From NCBI GenBank assembly GCA_002346645.1, contig DEAD01000013.1, forward strand, positions 165,260 to 229,259: 64,000 nt of DNA, given 5' to 3'. The position numbers and the translations under genes were made by a program. This DNA comes from Dehalococcoidia bacterium UBA2991. GTDB taxonomy: Bacteria; Chloroflexota; Dehalococcoidia; Tepidiformales; Tepidiformaceae. The notes under the pieces are model-generated. The model was not told where the DNA came from. It saw nothing but the letters and a program-made list of their open reading frames with translations, and did not search any database. Of the stretch, positions 59,863 through 64,000 are shown one piece after another; position 1 is the first letter of the stretch; every line of letters starts with the position of its first letter.

Positions 59863-61134
59863 ATGAGCGACACCCGAGAAAAGACCCCAGAAGACTTCAG
59901 CTTCTTAGACCCTGCTGTGCAGGACTGCCCATACGAGGCCTACCAAGTTCTACGTGACCAAGCTCCTGTCTACCAAGATCCTCAAACAGGTCAGTTCGTA
60001 ATCACGCGCTTCGCCGACCTGCGGGAGGTGTTATTAGACACTGAGAACTTCGGGAATGGCGGAACCCGACCCGATGCAAAACAGGGATTGAGTGAACGCC
60101 AACTTCGAATGTTAGCGGTTTACGAAGAGAAGGACGGGTGGCTACCCGAGCCAACACTCGCAGCACGCAACGATCCAAATCATCGCCAAATGCGCAATAT
60201 GTTCGACAAGGCCTTTCGCCCTGGGAAGATTAAGCAGCTAGACCCTTTTGTGGAGAGCGTCGCTAACCGACTCTTTGACGCATTTGCTGGCGACGGGCAC
60301 TGCGATTGGGTTCAACAGTTTGCAGTGCCTCTCCCCCTAATCGTAATCGGCCACCAGATGGGTGTACGAGAAGAGGACATCTGGTTCATCAAGCGTGCTA
60401 CAGATGCCTGGGTAAGACGCTTCGGCCAAATGCTAAGCGAGGAGGAAGAGCGGGAAGCCCTCGAAGCTGAAATCGATGCACAACACTACTTCAAGAAGGT
60501 ATTCGACCGCCTCCGAGAAGAACCTGACGATACCCTTCTCTCAGATCTTGTTAATTCAGAGATCCCGGAGTGGGGACGAACTCTTACCGACGGTGAGCTC
60601 CAAGCCGAAATGATGTCGGATACTTTCGTTGGGGGTTCAGAAACAAGCACCAACGCGATCGCCGAGGGCGTTAAGATCCTGATCGAGCAGCCGGCCGTAT
60701 GGGAACAGCTAAAGTCGGACCCTGACAAATACCTGAGAACGTTTGTGGAGGAGGTACTGCGGTTGGAATCTCCAGTGCAGACCCTTGGAAGGACTGCGTT
60801 GAAGGATATCGAGATTCAGGGAGTAAAAATTCCGGCAGGAGCCTCTATCGCGACACGCTATGCCGCAGCCAACCGTGATGAGCGCCGCTTTGAGTGCCCT
60901 GCTGATGTTGACCTGGAGCGCAAGAATCCAATGGCGCACCTCACATTCGGAGCAGGTATTCACTACTGCCTAGGAGCTCCGCTAGCGCGTCGCGAGCTGT
61001 ACTACAGCTTCAAGACTCTGGTGGACCGAGTAGATGAGCTGTGGTTCGCACCGGGAAGCAACGACTTCCAACACCATCCCCATATGTTTCTGCGCGCATT
61101 AAAGGAGCTCCACATCGAGTTCAAAGCGAAATAA
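59863..61134 (+). CDS. Cytochrome P450 (fourth of four)
   Basis: 423 residues. I-helix DTFVGGSETSTNAI, ExxR in EEVLRLESP, and heme loop TFGAGIHYCLGAPLAR (Cys369). Its C-terminal SNDFQHHPHMFL parallels SNDFQHQPGIML in the second P450, suggesting paralogues. ATG at 59863 with GGCAGGAG upstream. Ends 11 bp before the luciferase-like gene, so the two are co-transcribed. Confidence 0.94.
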   Translation: MSDTREKTPEDFSFLDPAVQDCPYEAYQVLRDQAPVYQDPQTGQFVITRFADLREVLLDTENFGNGGTRPDAKQGLSERQLRMLAVYEEKDGWLPEPTLAARNDPNHRQMRNMFDKAFRPGKIKQLDPFVESVANRLFDAFAGDGHCDWVQQFAVPLPLIVIGHQMGVREEDIWFIKRATDAWVRRFGQMLSEEEEREALEAEIDAQHYFKKVFDRLREEPDDTLLSDLVNSEIPEWGRTLTDGELQAEMMSDTFVGGSETSTNAIAEGVKILIEQPAVWEQLKSDPDKYLRTFVEEVLRLESPVQTLGRTALKDIEIQGVKIPAGASIATRYAAANRDERRFECPADVDLERKNPMAHLTFGAGIHYCLGAPLARRELYYSFKTLVDRVDELWFAPGSNDFQHHPHMFLRALKELHIEFKAK

Positions 61135-61145
61135 AGGAACGCCAG

Positions 61146-62057
61146 ATGCATATCGGAATATCTGTAGCAACCGCGTTGCAGGCGCCAGATGCACGAACAG
61201 GTGCACGTTGGTTGGTCGAGCGAACAGCAGCCGCACAAGAAGCCCAACTCGATAGTCTGTTCGTCGGCGACCACCACAGCACTAAGCCGATGCTCTACTA
61301 CCAGAACGTCCCTATCTTGGGCCGCATGCTCGCAGAGTGGGGTAATCGGCCAGTGGGAGCACTTTTTCTGCTCCCGCTCTGGCACCCCGTTTTGCTAGCA
61401 GAACAGATAGCAACATTGGCGTCGCTCCACGAAGGGCGATTCATAATGCAATGCGCCATTGGACCTGACGACCGACAGTTTCCCGCTATGGGAGTCGACG
61501 TTCGCCAAAGACCTTCACGTTTCGAAGAATCACTCAACATTATGCGAAAGCTATGGGCAGGAGAAACAGTGACCTCGGAAGGTCGCTGGCAGTTCCAAAA
61601 CGCCCAGATCATGCCCGAGCCCCCAGAAGAAATAGAGGTATGGATAGGAGCAGTTGCGAGCAGGGCCATAGACCGGGCAGCAAAACTCGGGGACGGATGG
61701 TTAGCTGCGCCGGGGCTCACGCCAAGACAGGCAGTGGAACAGTCTGCAGCGTATTACGAACGTCGCCAAATTCATGGCCACCAAGAGCCAGGGATCGTTG
61801 CTATCCGACGTGACATCTATGTAGGAGAAAGTGATTCCGAAGCTGAGGAAACAACACGGTCTGTGGTGGAAGCCGGACACCGCGGCTTCGACCGCTCTGC
61901 GATGGCAATCGGAAGCCCGGAAACGGTTGCGGCCCAGTTTCGCACGCTAAGTGAAGCTGGCTATACAGACGTGATCGTGCGCAATCTGATGCCTACACAG
62001 GAGCATGCGATAGCGTCCATCCGCCGACTTGCAGAAGTACGCGCCAGCGTTAGATAA
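61146..62057 (+). CDS. LLM-class flavin-dependent monooxygenase
   Basis: 303-residue luciferase-like TIM-barrel enzyme using reduced FMN or F420. DSLFVGDHHSTKPMLYYQN, LLAEQIATLASLHEGRFIMQ, RFEESLNIMRKLWAGE and IGAVASRAIDRAAKLGDGWL are the family signatures. It may carry out Baeyer-Villiger or hydroxylation steps. Multiple such paralogues are a known feature of SAR202 genomes. ATG at 61146, AAGGAA six bases upstream. Confidence 0.92.
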   Translation: MHIGISVATALQAPDARTGARWLVERTAAAQEAQLDSLFVGDHHSTKPMLYYQNVPILGRMLAEWGNRPVGALFLLPLWHPVLLAEQIATLASLHEGRFIMQCAIGPDDRQFPAMGVDVRQRPSRFEESLNIMRKLWAGETVTSEGRWQFQNAQIMPEPPEEIEVWIGAVASRAIDRAAKLGDGWLAAPGLTPRQAVEQSAAYYERRQIHGHQEPGIVAIRRDIYVGESDSEAEETTRSVVEAGHRGFDRSAMAIGSPETVAAQFRTLSEAGYTDVIVRNLMPTQEHAIASIRRLAEVRASVR

Positions 62058-62148
62058 ACGAGAACAGGTAAACCATCCGTATTACTGGTCCGCGACAGCA
62101 GGATGGCGTAGCGTGCGCGAGCACTTTGAACCTACGGAAGTGAACTTC

Positions 62149-62721
62149 ATGACCATCCACACCGGAAAGCCTGTGATGCACCACCTGGGATTCGTCGTCA
62201 AAGATGCCGACGAAATGGCCAATACCTATACAAACCTACTGGGCGGAGAATTCCGTCTGATGCCACCGTATATGGTCCACTCAATGTCGGGGGAAGAAGC
62301 CGAACTACGAGTCTACTATGGGTCTATCGCAGGCAGCATCGCTGAAATCATTCAACCAATACGAGGCGATACCCCTCACCAGCAGTGGCTCGATGAGCGG
62401 GGAGAGGGCGTTCAGCACTTGGGCCTCTATGTTGATGACGTGGTCTCTACAACAAAGGACCTGCTCGAAAAGGGCGGCGAGATTCGATGGGTCTATCCAA
62501 ATGCAGGTGTTGTTCAGCTAAATTTTGACAGCCCGATCGACGAGATCATCGGCGAGACTTTGCCTGGAAGCCTTACCTACCTCCACGCTGCAGGAGGAGG
62601 GCCCGTTCTGGAACTCCTCGGTCCACCTATCCACCAGGGCGTGGTAGGCGGAGCAGTAGCTGGCCTAGACGAGCTATGGGAGACCACTTTTCCAAGCGTG
62701 GAGCCACTACAGCAGGGCTAG
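62149..62721 (+). CDS. VOC superfamily protein
   Basis: 190 residues with VOC signatures: VMHHLGFVVKDADEMANTYTN, a second half starting GVQHLGLYVDDVVSTTKDL, and an AELRVYYGSIAG strand. Probably a dioxygenase-, isomerase- or epimerase-like fold bound to a divalent metal; the two His (of HHLGF and QHLGL) are in ligand positions. Methylmalonyl-CoA epimerase-like by pattern, with low certainty. ATG at 62149, 91 bp after the luciferase-like gene. Confidence 0.78.
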   Translation: MTIHTGKPVMHHLGFVVKDADEMANTYTNLLGGEFRLMPPYMVHSMSGEEAELRVYYGSIAGSIAEIIQPIRGDTPHQQWLDERGEGVQHLGLYVDDVVSTTKDLLEKGGEIRWVYPNAGVVQLNFDSPIDEIIGETLPGSLTYLHAAGGGPVLELLGPPIHQGVVGGAVAGLDELWETTFPSVEPLQQG

Positions 62722-62795
62722 CAACCGCTATACCAGTTCACTTGAGAAGACTGCTTCCTGTCTGAGTAAAAGCGCACCAGCTCCCAGAATGTTGT

Positions 62796-62818
62796 CAGGC
62801 TTGGGGTTTCCAAGCCTG
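62796..62818 (+). terminator. Strong hairpin between the VOC and NfeD genes
   Basis: A perfect 9-bp stem CAGGCTTGG/CCAAGCCTG with a 5-base loop (GGTTT). No T tract follows, so it is either a terminator for the upstream operon or an operator for the NfeD gene, whose -10 lies only 14 bp downstream. Confidence 0.5.
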
Positions 62819-62831
62819 CAGTAATGCTGGC

Positions 62832-62837
62832 TATACT
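62832..62837 (+). promoter_or_regulatory. -10 element (TATACT) for the NfeD-type gene
   Basis: TATACT, five of six to consensus, lies eight bases before the ATG at 62846, so the leader would be at most two bases. No Shine-Dalgarno site and no clear -35, which would overlap the hairpin. Confidence 0.45.
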
Positions 62838-62845
62838 CGATAGAA

Positions 62846-64000
62846 ATGCAGCACTCGGGAACTCTTCGTCGTACCTTTCTTCTTGTTCTGATTACGATCG
62901 GGCTGACGGCAGCATGCGCCAGTGACGAGCCTGAATCAGGTGCCATTCACCTGCTAAGTCTAGATGGCGGCATTGGACCTATCACTGAACGCTATATCGA
63001 CCGAGGAATAAACAAAGCGGAAAACAGCGCCGCCAAGTTGATCGTGATCGAAATAGACACGCCCGGGGGTTTTAGCTCATCCATGCGGGAGATAGTTCAG
63101 CGCATAGAGGCATCGAACGTACCAATTGTCGTATATGTCTCACCATGGGGAGCACGAGCGGCAAGCGCAGGAACTTTTGTCACAATGGCGGCACATATCG
63201 CAGTAATGGCACCGAATACTTCAATCGGGGCAGCAGCAGCTATAAATGCCGATGGGAGCGACATTGAGGGAACGTTAGGGAAGAAAGTCGAGAACGATGC
63301 AGTCGCCTTTATCCGTGGGATTGCAGAACTTCGGGGTCGTAACGCGGACTGGGCCGAGGAGGCAGTGCGGGAGGCTACTGCTGCCACCCAAAGTGAAGCA
63401 GTCGAGCTGAACGTGGTGGACTTTGTCGCAGAGGACATCAGTGTGATTCTTCAGCGAATCGAGGGCAGGACAATAGAGCTGAAGCCAGGGGTAACAGTGA
63501 CGCTCACAGGACTCCTTGAAACGGAGCAGGTTAAGACCGGCATGACGGTTTGGGAACGAATGCTAGTACACCTTGCCAACCCCACCCTCGCAACAATCTT
63601 GATCTCCCTAGGAATGCTTGGGCTCTTCTTGGAACTCTCGAACCCAGGCGCCATCTTCCCGGGGGTAGCAGGGGTTCTCGCAATTGCGATCGGATTCCTC
63701 GCAATGGGTGTGTTACCCGTAGATACCATTGGGCTAGTGCTAATCGGTGCGGGGCTTGCCTTCCTGGCACTGGAACTATTCGTTCCCTCCGGAGGCATCC
63801 TTGCCGGAGGAGGGGTTGTGGGGCTTGTGTTGGGGGCAATTATCGCGTTTCGCAATACACCAACAGAGTTTCAGCCGAACTACATCCTAGTAGCAATTTT
63901 GGCGGTAGTACTAGCTACTGTCTTCATTTCAATGGCAGTGGGACTAGCACGCGCACGGAAGATTCCTTCCCAAACAGGGACAGAAGCCCTTGTAGGGAAA
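62846..64000 (+). CDS. NfeD-type membrane serine protease (partial, runs off the window)
   Basis: The first 385 codons of a gene cut by the right edge. N-terminal signal sequence with Cys24 (GLTAACAS, an imperfect lipobox), then a ClpP-like domain: VIEIDTPGGFSSSM, catalytic Ser107 in ARAASAGTFV and the general-base lysine in LGKKVEND, the Ser-Lys dyad of NfeD1/PH1510-like proteases. Four to five membrane spans follow (about 250-375) and the start of the C-terminal OB fold (GTEALVGK). Such proteins pair with a stomatin-like protein, expected downstream. Confidence 0.92.
   Translation, partial: MQHSGTLRRTFLLVLITIGLTAACASDEPESGAIHLLSLDGGIGPITERYIDRGINKAENSAAKLIVIEIDTPGGFSSSMREIVQRIEASNVPIVVYVSPWGARAASAGTFVTMAAHIAVMAPNTSIGAAAAINADGSDIEGTLGKKVENDAVAFIRGIAELRGRNADWAEEAVREATAATQSEAVELNVVDFVAEDISVILQRIEGRTIELKPGVTVTLTGLLETEQVKTGMTVWERMLVHLANPTLATILISLGMLGLFLELSNPGAIFPGVAGVLAIAIGFLAMGVLPVDTIGLVLIGAGLAFLALELFVPSGGILAGGGVVGLVLGAIIAFRNTPTEFQPNYILVAILAVVLATVFISMAVGLARARKIPSQTGTEALVGK

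Noticed and set aside
45477..62721. Mobile or recently acquired island
   Set aside because: No integrase, transposase, flanking repeats or composition break was seen. The tRNA-Gly within it shows no attachment-site duplication by eye.

Overview
This 64 kb window is a dense bacterial chromosome segment (mid-50s % G+C by eye). It holds about 62 protein genes and two tRNA genes. I see no insertion sequence, prophage, CRISPR array or rRNA. The gene set points to a free-living, metabolically versatile Chloroflexota of the SAR202/Dehalococcoidia type: class II (B12) ribonucleotide reductase, several P450s, SnoaL-like folds, Ltp2-type thiolases each near a DUF35 partner, a luciferase-like monooxygenase, and many genes lacking a Shine-Dalgarno site. 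This taxonomic call is inference; no marker search was possible.

Layout. 1-5.3 kb: nrdR and nrdJ behind a paired NrdR-box promoter, then yggS-proC-yggT. 5.3-14.6 kb (minus strand): argC-argJ-argB-argD-(membrane ORF)-argG, two uncharacterised genes coupled to argG, and leuS. 14.7-17.5 kb (plus): an RNase Z-like hydrolase, then an Ltp2-like thiolase, its DUF35 partner and a VOC protein. 17.5-22.4 kb (minus): an SDR and a MacB/FtsX-type ABC transporter. 22.5-28.4 kb: a 50-aa membrane protein, DUF402, argS, DUF429, nitroreductase, DUF885 hydrolase. 28.4-34.3 kb: DinB, tandem SnoaL-like genes, a structured intergenic stretch, tRNA-Arg(CCG), FmdB, phosphotriesterase-like lactonase, thioesterase, YtxJ, a coiled-coil protein, coaD and rsmD. 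34.3-45.4 kb: a membrane-anchored GH18-like protein, greA-lysS-Nudix-serS, clpP, a zinc-ribbon peptide, class I aldolase, an unknown 559-aa protein and a flippase-like protein. 45.4-62.7 kb: a catabolic island with four P450s, a second Ltp2-like thiolase and DUF35, an acyl-CoA synthetase, SDRs, EthD-, SnoaL- and DUF3500-type proteins, MFS, a luciferase-like monooxygenase and VOC. The window ends inside an NfeD-type membrane protease.

How the parts fit together. Housekeeping genes sit in short overlapping operons (4-bp ATGA/GTGA overlaps are common). The catabolic island can be read as a route for oxidising and chain-shortening recalcitrant alicyclic or steroid-like acids: CoA activation (acyl-CoA synthetase), hydroxylation (P450s, luciferase-like enzyme), dehydrogenation (SDRs) and retro-aldol C-C cleavage (Ltp2-like plus DUF35). 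No ferredoxin or ferredoxin reductase for the P450s is encoded here.

Most notable points: NrdR boxes framing a TTGACA element; a recurring -10-to-start-codon spacing implying leaderless mRNAs; a hairpin-rich 160-nt intergenic stretch before tRNA-Arg; an uncharacterised histidine-rich protein with an internal repeat; and a second Ltp2-like thiolase with altered active-site motifs.
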